Source of the DNA: Cycas panzhihuaensis
Lineage: Eukaryota > Cycadophyta
Length of the DNA: 64,000 nucleotides
Assembly: GCA_023213395.1 (NCBI GenBank)
Contig: CM041465.1
Location: 81,413,741-81,477,740, forward strand
Reading direction: 5' to 3'
Shown: positions 1-12,428 of the stretch, piece after piece
Position numbering within the stretch: position 1 is the stretch's first letter
Layout of the letters: each line of letters begins with the position of its first letter
Position numbers and translations under genes: made by a program
The notes under the pieces: model-generated
Told to the model about the DNA's origin: nothing
Seen by the model: only the letters and a program-made list of their open reading frames with translations
Databases searched by the model: none

Positions 1-219
1 CACACTAAGTTTTCCATGTATAAATCTATTATTTATCTTGTGGTATGTGCTTGATATGCCCATTCCTTTATATTTCATGTTATTACTTAATACATTGATC
101 TTACATATATAAATTGTATATATTCTTTATGATACAACTCATTGATGATACATGTTTGGTATACTTTGATTATACATAATAAGTATACTCCAATATAGCA
201 TCAGATTTAAATTCTAACA
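1..219 (+). repeat. LTR of copia-type family F1, 3' part only
   Basis: This segment matches the 3' part of the LTR at 2723-3243: a run of shared blocks including ATAAATCTATTAT, TTTATATTTCA and TTGATCTTACATATATAAAT. It ends in TTCTAACA at 212-219, the expected CA-ended LTR terminus. The 5' part lies outside the window. Similarity to the partner LTR is only moderate, so the insertion is old. It may be the 5' LTR of the element ending at 3243, but I cannot see its start or target duplication. Confidence 0.6.
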
Positions 220-2722
220 TCATATAAACGTAATATTATGAATGGTCTTCTTTAGTCCTACGTTGATGATGATGATGGTGGTGGTCATGGAAAGAGTTAT
301 AGTGATATCAATTATGAGTGTAATTAGGTCACGAGCCTAGAAGATTAGGTATTTACACTAAAATGTTAGTTGATTATGGTACATTAATATGTAGAAGCTC
401 ACTTAGTAGAATGAAGAATATTGCAGAAATACTAGAAATCTATGGTGAGCATGATATATATTCGAACATAAAGATGATTATTATGGATTCATTTTATTAC
501 CACTTTTGTTAAGAAAAAACCTTCGTTGTATTAGCTATAGTTGCCTCATCTATCTCTACCCACTGTGCTGCTATATACTCAATCTCAACAAAGAAAATAG
601 TTGCCACTAAAAAGGAAGATGTGATGATGAGATATTAGACCATGGCTAATAATTTAACCTACATCTAATTGACATTATTGTTTATTAATTTGTGGAGAAA
701 AGTTTTATTCATATATATCATCCTTATAAATTTAAATAGAAGGTATGTGTTATATGTAATTAGAGAGGATTGATCATGAAAATCCTTCACACTGTTATGC
801 CATCACCACCTCATCGCTAGATCAACATGGCCTATTAACAAAAATATATGCAAGAAAAAAAAATTCACATGTCAAATTTAATTAAGATGCAAAAATATTC
901 ATGTAAACTTATCAATTTAATTAGATCTTATAATTATTTTCAAATTATGGGAAAGGGAAAATATGAAAGTTTATAAACTAAACATAATTTTTTTTACATA
1001 TGCAAAAATAGAAATAACTAGATTGAGTAAAAGTTAAGTTTTGCACCTTATTCCCCTTCATCTTAGAAGACGTTCATATGGAGAATTTGCACAACCAGTA
1101 GCCCTATGGCAAAGGGGTTAAATACCATTTCTAAAGGAAACCATATTTTTTATGATATTGTTACTTTTTTAGTCATACTTTTCATCTACGAGTTAGTTTT
1201 TTCAGTCATTAATTACATTTAAAAGAGAATTTTAAGACATTCAGAACAAGTGGTTGTAAGACATTTAGATATCAAATGATAAAGATTTTAATGGATAAAT
1301 TATTTTTTACTTTATAAAAGATACATTTCTTGAGTTTTTCAAATCTATTTTGGCATATGCTGATATTTTTAAAGGTTCCTGAGATCATGATGATGTGTTT
1401 AATAATAGATGAAGAATAAGGAAGTAAGTTTCATTTAAAATAAAAATATTCAAATTTTATTATTAATATGCTAAGGTTTAAAAATAATAAAAATTGATGA
1501 TGTGGGACATTAGCTGTTATGTAAATTATATATATGCTAGACATGATTAAATTCCCCTTGGCATTTACATATTTAATTAGTAAAACTATAGTTACTTATC
1601 AAGTGCAATGATCACCTAATTTATTATTAAATGAATGATGATAATTAATGATACCACCTAATTTTATTGATAAATGACCTAGTTTATGAAAGAGTTTATG
1701 AAAGAGTTGTTAATGAGATGTTGATGTTTTACACAATTTTATGAGACATGGAGAAGAAGTCAAATAAATTAAATACATAACATACTAATTCAATTATTTA
1801 GGTTATCTAGTTGATAAATAAAATATGTTTATCAATGAGAAATCTAATTTATTAGGTATAATAAGAGGTATAGAAATACAATATTTATATTTCTTTATTA
1901 TAGCTAGCTTAACTTGGCTAGGTAGTATGTCCTCTTCTTAAAGTGTGTTTGTTTAGTTTATTGATTTGATAATATTAATGATAATTAATAGTTACCAAAA
2001 GAAAGATGCAAATATGTATATAACTGTTATTAGAGGTAGCATACAAGTGATTTCCTCATATGTATGAGGTAAGATAAATGAGGCTACTCTTATACAACAC
2101 ATAGATTATGTTGTTATTCTTATATGTAAGAAATAAGATATTTATACTACTATTGTAATAGTATTTTGCCTAATAACTAAATATTATTTTATTTACTGAT
2201 AAACTGCATACAAGAAATACATACTATAGAATTAGAACTTATGATGTCTGATTACCCATATTTTTTGGTAAATGGTCATTGTTTTATATGCAAATTAATA
2301 ATTATTTTTATTCATAAGATTAATGAGATGATAGATTTACAGAATTATTGATTCATTACAACTTTACAAGTGAAGACATGAAGTTGAGGAGAAAACTTCA
2401 TATAAATATAACAAGTGAAAGTCATGAAATTGAGATAAGTTGTTTAGTTGATTGATGATAGTTTTATATGTATTTTAAAGATGGATGTTCATAATTAGTC
2501 ATTAATGTTCATGGATGACCATAGATGGTTATAGGTTAATTGCTTGTAAGAGACAAGCATGATGTTGATAGATTTATAGGTTACAGGTAATACAATTTAA
2601 TACAACTTCATATAAATTAATTTATATTAATACAAGTTATATGTTTACAAATTCTATCATATAAGAAATAAATGAATAATTGAATACTTGAAGATTTGGA
2701 TATATTAAATATTAAGGGAGAG
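220..2722 (+). mobile_element. internal region of F1 element A, no intact ORF
   Basis: About 2.5 kb between two F1 LTRs. Positions about 1530-2722 align in order with the internal regions of two other F1 copies (19820-20989 on plus, 15953-17140 on minus). A polypurine tract, ATTAAGGGAGAG at 2711-2722, directly precedes the right LTR. No gag or pol frame survives in this part. On the minus strand near 520-610 a short translation containing EYIAAQW resembles the copia RNase H motif 'EAEYIAA', which would be a foreign or rearranged fragment. There is no primer-binding site directly after position 219. Confidence 0.55.
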
Positions 2723-3243
2723 TGTTAGAATATATGATATTTCACATATTTAATATTTAATATAAAATAGTAGAGTTATAAAAAATCTCATTCACTAAAA
2801 GGATTGAGAGATTTGATATGTGCACATATTCATGTACATAACCTATTAGATAATAAAAAGATTCAAGAGATATTATGGGCTATTCATAAGGTGGTATATC
2901 TATAAATATATATACACACCACTTAAAAACTTAAGAGATGAATGACTCATTTGGAGATGTAATTATTTGATATCTAAAAATGAGCTCTCAACTCTAATCT
3001 TCTCTCATGGTTTCTCTCATACTAGGTTTTCTATGTATAAATTTATTATCTATATTATGGTACATGCTTTATATATTTATTACTTTATATTTCACATTAT
3101 TTCTTACTATGTTGATCTTACATATATAAATTGTATACATTCCTTATGATATGACTCATTGATTATGCATGTTTGATATGCTTTTATTACACATAATGAG
3201 GATATTCTAATATGGTAGCATAGTTAAAGTTTAGATTCTAATA
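2723..3243 (+). repeat. F1 LTR, 3' LTR of element A
   Basis: Begins TGTTAGAATAT right after the polypurine tract and ends TTCTAATA. It shares its start, a TTTCTATGTATAAAT block and its end region with the LTRs at 15412-15952, 20990-21485 and 32552-33043. About 25 bases before its end it carries a motif resembling a copia primer-binding site (TATGGTAGCATAG). Length about 521 bp. Confidence 0.7.
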
Positions 3244-5550
3244 AAAATAAAAAGATAAATTCACTATTATTGTAGCATAAGAACTGATTACAAAAAAGTA
3301 TAAGTACAAAAAAAAAAAAAAAAATTATATAAATATAATCACCAAAATAGTATTGTAATACACTTAATTATAATAAACTCATCAAAATATCCCTTATCAT
3401 TCAAAGAGACCCTACATACACAAAAGGAATTCTCTCTTATACACAATTATTAATAGATAACATCATGTACAAATGTTAATAATTAATCTCATATACAAAT
3501 GTTAATACATAGAATCTTAATGAAGTCCTATGATCACATGTTGTCTAGCTAACAATCATGTTTCATTATAGAGGTAGCTATGTAATATAATCCATTGGTT
3601 AAAAATTAGGATATTTCAAATTTGAGACTCTTGAGGATTATATAAGATTATAGAAGAAATGATAGTATAAATAATCCACATAAACAAGATCCCAAGAGTT
3701 ATAAAATAATGTAATTACGCTTAAACTCTAAAGATGGTGACAAAAATTCCTATGTATATAATTAGTTATAAAAATCATATAAAGTAAATATGTCAAGTAC
3801 TAATTATTATAATATGGGACTTATCCTCAATATAAATCATAATATAAAGTCCAAAAATATGGATACTTACAAAATCACAAATTAGCATTATTATAAGAAT
3901 GATAGTGATGAATTTTTAAGCATGACTAGTAGTGAGGATTTTTATAATAATATGGATGAAGTAAATTGGAAGGGTGAATATTTTGATATTGATGACAGCT
4001 TTAAAGAAATTTGTTTTAATAATAGGAAAAGCAATAAAAGAAAGGGAATGCATGATGGTCAAAATTCTATAAGTCATAAACATAAAGTAGAAGTATCAAT
4101 CGAGGGATGATAAGAACAAACTAGTATAGTAAACTACATCAAAGAAAAGGTAAAGAAAGGCATAACACGACTTCCATGTCAAGGATTTTATTTTAAAACT
4201 TACTACAAGTGGAAACTAATTTCTTAAAATTTCATAGAAAGAAAAAATAAACTTCCATCATTAAACTTTAAAATAATTTATATTCTAACCATAAAAACTA
4301 AATGGAACATTTTTCTATAAAAAGATAACCAAAAAATACTTCTAGTTAAATCAATTTTGAGTTATTTAGAGACATGTAGCTTATGGAATGACCTTTTAAG
4401 CTCATAAAAAATTAGTATTTTGGGGACTAAAATAATACCTATAAATAAAATGATGATAACTTTTGATTTTGATGTCTAGTTAAGTTGAAATCATTTTAAC
4501 CTAAAATAAACTTTAAACACATTTATTTGAAAAAAATTGAGGTCAACTAAATACTTATAGCCTCTATTGTGATCTTATTTAGAATAAAATTGAGAACAAT
4601 TAGATATGTATAACAAAATTTATGGTCATTTAAAGTATTAGTTGTAGAATTTAGGCCCTATGGATAGTAGTAGATAATAGGCCAAATTTGAATTCATTAC
4701 AACTTTCGTAATTCTAATCTAAACCTTATAGTATAAGCACTTAAGATTTATAGCGCAAGTTTGGTCATCTCATATTTGTAATTGCTCTTTTAAAATTCAA
4801 TCATTTACACCCTAAAAGTTATAGATATTTGATAATCCCTTTAGCTAGTTAAATTAAGATTGATACCCCTTATGATGAACCCAAATTGAAATAGAAAGAA
4901 ATTTTGTGAATTATAATAAAAAAATAAAACAAAATCAACCTTCACCCTAAATGCACTAAAAATAATAAAATTCTAATTAATATAAATACATGATTCTAAA
5001 GTATAATGAGTAAGCTTTTATATGATGACTTGCTTTAATTATTTCAATCCTTTAAAATTATATTTCAACCTAGTATTTTTATTGGGTTGCATGAACACAA
5101 TCTTACTTTAAATATTTTAATCATTTTTATTTATAATTGAAGCTACTATTTTTCTTGATATGTGATAACACAATAACGGGCTCCTCATATGATTTTATTA
5201 TGACACCTCCCATATAGCATGCTAGGCTTTGAATGGGCTTGTGACTATGTCACAACCTCATTCTTCCTCATATTTACTTCAGTATCTTACTTAATGTTGT
5301 ATTCATCTTATTGAGAATCCCTCTAAGGTATAACTCAAGTATAAGAAAGCATTTTATGATGGCGATGGAGGGTATGACAATTAAATAATTCATCCACAAG
5401 GTTAAGGAGTATCATCATTAAGGCCTATAAATGTTGTACTCTAAGGAAAAAATCTCTATATTTGTTGAATGAGCTTTAAGTATATTATTATAAGGCATCT
5501 CTTATTACATATACACTAACAAGTTATTTTCTTAATTATATACCTTCCAA
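3244..5550. other. no gene recognised
   Basis: AT-rich DNA with no frame I can assign. It contains a run of 17 A at 3308-3324, which could be the tail of an old retroposed sequence on the plus strand. A 62-codon open frame at 3922-4110 has an acidic-basic composition but no motif I know. Confidence 0.5.
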
Positions 5551-5559
5551 GCTTTATCT

Positions 5560-6080
5560 CAAAAAATGGATACAAATCATTTAAAGGGGCAATGTTGTAT
5601 CGAGATTAAATCTACCTAGTTTTTAAGTTCAGGCCACATGGCCTTTTAGTCCTTGTCTTAAGATAATTTAATGTTATACTATAGTTCTTAGGCTTGTTTA
5701 AGAAATTTACGTATTTTTAGGTAATGGACAATGGACTTCGTGGTCTCTACAATGGTCATTATAAATTATTTAATTTGGGTTGAACTCTAAATTTCTCATT
5801 GTATTTATGGCGTTTTATTAATAATTTGATGGATCCATTAAATACATTATATTACAAGCCACCAAAACATTTATTTAGAAATTGTCAAGATCTTTGATTG
5901 TGTAGTGATATGAATCTTACTCAACTATTTATCAAAGAGATCTTTGTTTATGTTGGCAAGAAGGTTTTGTTCAAAATATTCAATATCTTAACCTTACAAA
6001 TGATTGTCTCCAATACTATAAATTATAGAAATTTACTAAGTTCTATCTTATGGATTCCTTAACCCCTCATCACCAATGCA
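5560..6080 (+). pseudogene. LINE A ORF1 relic (DUF4283-like)
   Basis: Broken plus-strand translations here resemble the nucleic-acid-binding N-terminal domain (DUF4283) of plant L1-type LINE ORF1: a tryptophan-rich stretch near 5740-5800 followed by segments such as FVYVGKKVLFK that match the usual 'RI.VEIDL.KGLP..V.L' part in position. Frameshifts and stops are frequent. Its place just upstream of an endonuclease-RT relic on the same strand supports the call. I see no intact zinc knuckle. Confidence 0.4.
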
Positions 6081-6544
6081 CAATGTAGGTTTTGTTATAG
6101 TTAGGTAGAAATTCATAATCTAATGGTGTTTCCACACAAGAACGTATTTAACAACAACAACCTCTTCTTTCTTCATAATAAGCTTTTTCTTTAGAAAGGT
6201 TTTTTTACAAAACTCCATCATCTCTATATTTTCATAAGCAAGGTTAGCCATTTATGTAAAAATCTATGAAGGATCCTATTTATTCTTTAGTTTAGAGTCC
6301 CCCTCATGCTATTTATCAATCATTAGATAAACCACACTCCTTTGTATCTAATTTTGGAAACTTTAGGCATCAAGATCTTAAATGCTTAATGGGGATTTTG
6401 TTTGATGAAAATTATAATAATTTTTCTCTACTTATTATGGAAGAAGATACTTGTATAAAAGAGGATTCACTAGATGTACAATTATAGGTGGTCCTTCCTA
6501 ACCCTAATTAACAATTTATCTTGTGGTCTAGTATGCATTTCTTT

Positions 6545-7130
6545 ATCTTTTCTTAAAATGTAAAGGGTTTTTCATTTGTAACTAAATGGAAGAGAATCAA
6601 TAATTACATGCTCTCAAAAGTCAATAATTTAGAATTCTTACCTCTTTGGGTTCTAATTTACCTTTAGTTGCTCTTAATATTTGTGATTAAAATAACTTTG
6701 TCTCCACCAATCATACACCAAGTTTGGGTGGTACTATTCTATGCTATGCTATATGGTTCAAGGATATATTGGTATGTGAGGCATTCAAGCCACATCCTTA
6801 ATGTGATTGGGTGGTTTCTTAGTTATAATACATACTTATAGGAGTTGTTAATATTTAATCTTCTTCTAAATCATGTCTATTTTGTAGCTTATAAATGGAT
6901 GCATCTCTCATATCTTCTTACTCATCAGATTCTTATTAGGGATTTTAATATAATTAAATCTCCAAATGATAAATTAAGTGATTTAGGCTCTTTAAGTTTT
7001 CCAATGGTTAAATCTCATGATTAGTTTACTCTTAGAACACATTTTAGTCCTTTTAGTTTAGGTCCTATTAAAGGTGGACAATCTCATTTTACTTGGTGTA
7101 AAAAAAGATTTGATACAGATATAATTTACT
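6545..7130 (+). pseudogene. LINE A ORF2, endonuclease domain relic
   Basis: The APE-type endonuclease that nicks target DNA in LINEs. Visible in order: an N-terminal NVKGFSFVTKWKRINNY stretch (about 6555-6605) like the family's 'WNVRGL...R' start; RDFNIIKSPNDK near 6937 like 'GDFNA'; and GGQSHFTWCKKR near 7075-7110 like 'G..FTWSN.R'. Several stops and frame changes interrupt it, and the region between the first two blocks is shortened. It is non-functional. Confidence 0.65.
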
Positions 7131-7659
7131 CACTTAGATTATTGCTACTTTTTACATCATAGGGTTCTACTACCAAATATTTGTGGCCTTTGAATCCACG
7201 CCTTAGTTGTTCTTTTTTTGTTATTTTCCAATTTTTATTTTATTTTTATCTAATATTAGTTATACACCTCCACCTAGTTCCATTTTAAAGTTTAATAAAT
7301 CTCTTCTCTTTTATTCATGTTTGCACTCTTATTTTCCCAAAGTTTAGAATTTAGTTCCTCATCCTACTAGAGACGTAGGATGGATTATTTAGTGAAAATA
7401 ATCTCTAAGTAGAGATATTATATGGCTAAGAGGATTTGGGAAGCAAATGACAAGTATTTATAAGATACATGAGAATAAACTAAAGAGTGCACCTCATGAG
7501 GTTATATCGCAATTCAATGTTAGTCCTTTCAATTCCTTTTTACAATCTTGAGAAGCTATTGTTCACTTAATGTTACTTAAATATGAAGCTTTAAGAGAAA
7601 AATAAACTTACATCTGTCAATGGCCTTATTGATTAAATGAAGGTGAAGCTTCATCGAAG

Positions 7660-7935
7660 TTTTTCTTTAATTCCTTAAAACAAAAATAAGCTACCTCTAG
7701 GATTTTATCCATCAAGGAAAAGAATGTTTCTTTAGTCCATGATTAACACATTATCAAGGGTATGTTTGCAACATATTTTAAAGATAATTTTGCTTCATCT
7801 ATAATGTGTCTAGAGGGGGTAGATACTATGGTTGAGTGTTTGAAGATTATTCCCTCTAAAGTGGATACTTTGATTATACATATTTTGATAGGGCATTTAT
7901 GGAAGAGGTGTTGAAGATAGAATTCATCATTCACA
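7660..7935 (+). pseudogene. LINE A ORF2, N-terminal part of reverse transcriptase relic
   Basis: A plus-strand frame reads FFNSLKQK..ATSRILSIKEKN followed by a FATYFKDNFAS block. This is the family's usual 'FFH...K.R...NRI..L.D..G......I...F..YF..LF' linker ahead of RT. It then continues to FMEEVLKIEF, equivalent to the 'EEIKKVVF' segment of the LINE at 26480. The reading breaks at about 7935, where a separate insertion begins. Confidence 0.6.
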
Positions 7936-7939
7936 CTAA

Positions 7940-8450
7940 TAGATGATGATCACAACCATTAGGATCTCATTAAGAGGAATTTTGCTAACATAAGGACATA
8001 ATTAGCATCTACACAAAGCAACTGTAAATATGAGTACTTTAGCAAGCATAAAAAATATGAACTCAAGTATAAGATAGATACAAAATATGGAGCAGAAAGA
8101 ATTTGTCCTCACTCCAAAATAAGAAAACTTGACTTGGATTCAAACTAGTAGCATGATAGTACAATACTCATTCCTTCTTGTAATGCATGAGGTTTGACAT
8201 CCTTATATAGAAGTGAAGAAGGAACTTAGATGGTTGGATGTTTGACAAGTGTCAAACATCAAAGCTATACCCTTTGCATGTGGGACAAGTATCCCTTTGA
8301 CTCTCTTTATGAGAAAAAATACATGAGAGTATACTAACCCTTAAGATATAACATTATGCCACTAAGTATGATTATTTCCTCAAGCCTCAATAAGCCTTAG
8401 TTATTTTAAGTCTTAGCTCTCATACCAATGGTAGAATTAGTAAGTTAATC
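7940..8450 (-). mobile_element. ~0.5 kb insertion splitting LINE A, LTR-like
   Basis: This block separates the N-terminal RT part from the RT core of LINE A. Read on the minus strand it holds TGGTATGAGAGC (8416-8427), one base from the copia primer-binding site TGGTATCAGAGC, then a TATA-like CTATATAAGG near 8200. That looks like a promoter-bearing LTR or short non-autonomous element. I could not fix its ends or a target duplication, so the exact limits are approximate. Confidence 0.4.
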
Positions 8451-8454
8451 CCTA

Positions 8455-9050
8455 AAGACAATGTAAACCTTTGTGCCATTGGGGTTTGACTTCTTATTTC
8501 CTTATTTATTATAGCTTATAAGATTTTCACCAAAGCCTTAGCATATCACATCAAATTTTCTCTAGATCATTTAGTTTATCTAGAAAAATTAGTTGTATTA
8601 GAGGCTAGTATATTCTTAACAATGTTTTATCATTATGGGAATCTGACATTGGGCATGCGTGTTTAAGTATGATTTTTATTGCTTAAATTTGACTTTGAAA
8701 AGGCTTATGATAAAGTTAAATGGGACTTTTTAATATGGTCAAAGCACATGCTTATATTATTATTAATGGTCAAATATCCTCTCCTATATGTCTTCATCAT
8801 TCAATCCAATAAGGGTGGTCATTTCTTTTGTCATTCATAGCAACTTTGAAGAAGAATCTCATTGTTAAGATTGAAAAATATATATCAAATTGGTTTTTCT
8901 TCACTTCTAGATCCTCTATGTCTAATGATAGCACCTCTTATTGCCACTCAAGTTTTGATGCAATCCTAGCTTGGATTGTAGAACTTAGATGGATAATTTT
9001 AAATAATGGTCAAGTTTCTTTGATTTATTAAGTATTCCTTTTGGGTTTAA
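8455..9050 (+). pseudogene. LINE A ORF2, reverse transcriptase core relic
   Basis: The plus strand reads AYKIFTKALAYHIKFSL (about 8515-8565), matching 'YKI.TK.LA.RLK', and then LKFDFEKAYDKVKWDFL (about 8680-8735), matching the 'LD..KAYD.V.W.FL' block with the first catalytic aspartate. A further INGQIS motif follows at about 8762. The 'F.DD' block is not recognisable, so the enzyme is dead. The order of motifs follows on from 7660-7935 across the insertion. Confidence 0.7.
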
Positions 9051-11504
9051 TATTACTCCTTCTCATATGTAGGATTATATTCTAGGCAAGTTTATAAAAA
9101 AAGAAGGGAATTTTAGTCCCTCCAACATTTGGCTTTAGTAGGTCATTTACATGTAGTGTTGAAGAGCTTGCTTCTGCTCCATGTTTTTTATTTATCTTTT
9201 TATGTAGAAGATTTTGTTTATGCTTCATGTTTATTATTCATCTTTTAAGTTTCCTTGTAATTTTGCTTATAAGAGAATTCTTTCTATAGTCAGAAATTTC
9301 TTAACAGTAAGCATTGCTGATAAATGAGGTATTCCAAGAGTTTGGTTTAACATTTGTTGCTTACCTATTAATTAAGAAGATTATGGGTGTATTCACATTT
9401 GAAAGAAAGTTGCTAAATTAGTGTCTAATTACTCGATATGACTCTGGTAAGTTGATGAACTGTGTAAGATTCTCTTCTATTTGTGAATTAAATCTAGTCT
9501 TCCTTTACGACTTAAGTTATAGGAGCCTCTCCCAATACATCATCTCTACATCTTTATTCCACTAAAGTTGAAATTGATGACTCTTTAGTTTTGAATTATA
9601 TTTGGAATTATTGGTATATTACTAATAAATTACTTCTTTAGAGGGGTAAATCATTAGATAATAATTCATTAGTGGAGAAAATTTCCCCATGGCAGTCCCA
9701 CCAATGTTTTTGGGGGAATAAGTATTGTGCTCTTTATAATCCTCAATTGCCAAATATTATAAAAGGAAAAGAGTATACTCTTTAAAGCATTTGTTGGATC
9801 CTTCATTTAACTCATTTCTAGATTAGCAAGATTTTATAGACAAATTTGGTCTCCTTTCTATTGTCCTACCCTTGTATCTTCATTTTATTAATTTGATTTA
9901 TAATTCTTATAACTACTTTTATAAAGTGTTGTCTTCTAGGATTTGGAGGATAGACTAATTTTGGATTCTAGAGAATTTATTTTTACGTTTCTTAGTTTAA
10001 AAAAACATATGCTTTATCCATGGCTCAATTGAGCATTCTTAAATGGCTCAATAGATATTAGAAGCATCAAAATTCTTTTGAAGTCTAAATTGATCATTGA
10101 ATTTTAGTATGCCATTTTCATATAGCTTTTAAGAAGCATCTTTTTTGTTGGCTTGCTTTGCATAGGAGTTTGATAACACAAAGTTAGTTTCTTCATTTAA
10201 TACCATTTTTAGAAGCAAGAGAAAGATGTTATGCATCTATTCTATTTTTTCTTATTTTCTTTAGTTATTTGCCTATTTATCCAAACAAAAACTACAATAG
10301 TGTGGTTTACTTAATTTGATATTCATGCAATATTTTTTTATAATGTCTCTATATTTTCTAAGGGTTTCATAGAAGCATGGCATGTTCTCAAATCTAAGAT
10401 TATGTGGAAATTATAAAATGCTTAAAATCTTACCATTTATGAATCTAAAGATCCTTCCTTAATTCCCACTCTCTTTGAATTAATCCCTTCTCTTCTGTTG
10501 TAGATGAAGGTCCCTCTAGAGGCTAATGCACTTGCTATGAACATGTTTCACAGATTGTTTGATAGTGTTTCATCCTTTTCATGTGCACATGATTTCATTT
10601 CTCTTCCAACAATGGTTATTTCTCGTTCTGGGGTAACATGGTTGTGCACCTTTTGTGGGACATATGATTCAAGCATATCACTATGCTCCATCTTAATGCT
10701 CGATTGGGCAACCATTATTCAGACTAAGTTGCCATCAATTGCCCTCGTATGAGGATTTTCTAATGCTTCTAATACCTTCAACAATTACCACAGTCCTTGT
10801 TGTTGCAACTCTTGTTGTTGTACCTATGCTTGCTGCTACAAATGTGGTTTTGGTTTCTACTATCATTAAGGAAGAATCCAGTGATAACGATGATGAAGTA
10901 GGTGCATACACACACCCACCAATAAAGAAGCTAAAACCTGGTTAAGTTATATGCTAGCTATGTGATTTTGTTTATTGTTGTTTCTCGGCTTTTGTGAAGC
11001 GGCACTTCTATTTTTTTGTTAGTTCATTTTGGGAGATTCTATTATGGTATATCTTGCATTTTTAGATAGTCACCTTATTGTATAATATACTTAAAATAAC
11101 CTGCTTGATATATACCTTTTTCTAAAGTATTGTTAATTCAAAATTTAGTTTCATTTCAAGCAAAAGAAAGAAAAGAATCATGGGTAGCCTTTGATATTAT
11201 AATCCTTAGTGTGGTGTGAAGTAGGTGACTAATTGTTTAAACTTGAAATGGTCCTCATATGAGATCCAAATGCAATCTTGAACATCTTTTAATACGTGTA
11301 CTCAAGCATAGGACTTGGCATGAGGTCTAGGGACTAATTGTTAAGAGGCTTTATCTAAATATAGCCAAAGGTTTGGTAATAGCCCGGCATTACAATGGAA
11401 GATGGAGACGCTTGATGCATACTAATTCTTGGCATTAAATTATTTCTAAAATAACATTTTTATTATATGGCTAACTTCTAAAATATTTATTATATTATGT
11501 GTAT
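9051..11504. other. no firm gene; possible LINE A tail
   Basis: The strand and codon-like texture of LINE A continue weakly. A fragment at about 10105-10180 (KKHLFCWLALHRSLITQ) resembles a plant LINE zf-RVT segment. Two open frames at 10504-10752 and 10739-10945 overlap and have no motif I recognise. No intact gene is supported here. Confidence 0.3.
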
Positions 11505-11720
11505 GCTCCTTAATATACTTTCGCCTTTACCATGGGAAAGGCCAAATACATAATGATAGACAAAGTCATGGTGCAATTACAATCTTATTTAAAAGAATCA
11601 TATTCTAATGTTTGGTGCTCCTTTTCTCCTTTACTATGGAAAAGGCCAAACACATAGTGATAGACGAAGTCATGGGGTAATTACAATCCTATTTTAAAGA
11701 ATCATATTCTAATATTTGCA
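11505..11720. repeat. tandem duplication, two ~105-bp units
   Basis: Unit 1 (about 11505-11614) and unit 2 (about 11617-11720) share GCTCCTT, then an AAAGGCCAAA core, GATAGAC.AAGTCATG, AATTACAATC and AGAATCATATTCTAAT in the same order, with scattered substitutions. The pair ends about 400 bp upstream of the germin-like gene's TATA-like sequence, so it lies in the region where distal promoter elements would be. Confidence 0.8.
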
Positions 11721-12131
11721 CCCAAAGATTCTTAGTCGTTTTGGTTAGTTGTGAAGCTTTACTGCGTGATGATCGATTATTTAAAAAGGAAAATGATTTA
11801 ATCAAAATAGTTTAGCTCGGTCATAGCACACCGTAAGATATTTAAACATTAAATGTGTGCCGACAATTATTATTACTATCTTTTACACAATGATATTACT
11901 TTATTAATTAATTAAGGAGCGATTGTCAATCGATGTAACTTTTGTTAAGAGGAGGCGAATATGGTTTGATTTATCGCAAGAGGAAACACCAGAAAAGCAA
12001 AAGTCAAGGCACGACTCTCCCATGTCTGTATATCTCACGTAGATTGACTGTGAAGCTCCAGCGGTAAGGAACACTTCTTCTGGTGGAGTGCATATCCTCA
12101 AAGCGTTACAGTTCATGGCATTCCGCGTGTT

Positions 12132-12147
12132 TGACGTCATATATAAA
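12132..12147 (+). promoter_or_regulatory. bZIP palindrome fused to TATA box
   Basis: TGACGTCA (12132-12139) is a perfect CRE/TGA-type bZIP site. It is followed without a gap by TATATAAA (12140-12147). This is the best core-promoter candidate upstream of the germin-like gene and would start RNA near 12170. Two weaker TATA-like sequences lie closer to the gene (TATAAAAT at 12187-12194 and TATAATT at 12310-12316), so the true start site is uncertain. Confidence 0.45.
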
Positions 12148-12238
12148 TCATCCATTCGATCACAACAGCGGTGACCCTTTCGATTGTATAAAATATTAAA
12201 ATACCGTGTCGTTGATTTAAGTATCAACGAAGGATTCA

Positions 12239-12379
12239 ATGGGAGGGAGGATGATGAATTCGCTGACCCTGTCAGCGGCTACTCTGAGTGGCCATGTGTT
12301 AGGGGACCATATAATTCTACAAATTACAATCTCCATACCACATAACTCCCAATTGTGCTTCACCTCCATGGCCATTTAG
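12239..12379 (+). CDS. upstream ORF (46 codons) before the germin-like gene
   Basis: An ATG at 12239, with in-frame ATGs at 12251 and 12254, opens a 46-codon frame that closes with TAG at 12377-12379. That is one base before the ATG at 12381 and 49 bases before the preferred start at 12429. If transcription starts at the TATA sequence at 12140 or at 12187, this frame lies in the leader and could lower translation of the main ORF. If the TATA at 12310 is used it is not transcribed. The peptide has no known motif. Confidence 0.35.
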   Translation: MGGRMMNSLTLSAATLSGHVLGDHIILQITISIPHNSQLCFTSMAI

Positions 12380-12428
12380 CATGCATCCGTCTACTCGCAA
12401 TTCAGGACTGCTCTGCACTCGTATCACC

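Noticed and set aside
3922-4110. 62-codon open frame considered as a small gene.
   Set aside because: No motif, no promoter or partner exon, and it lies in AT-rich repeat-like DNA.
7940-8450. Idea that the LINE A insertion is a tRNA-derived SINE.
   Set aside because: TGGTATGAGAGC resembles a primer site more than an A box, no B box was seen and there is no A-rich tail.
10504-10945. Two overlapping frames (82 and 68 codons) considered as gene exons.
   Set aside because: No shared frame, no family motif, no clear splice sites; probably chance frames behind LINE A.
11904-12239. 111-codon minus-strand open frame upstream of the germin-like gene.
   Set aside because: No recognisable family; it covers the likely promoter and leader of the gene on the other strand.
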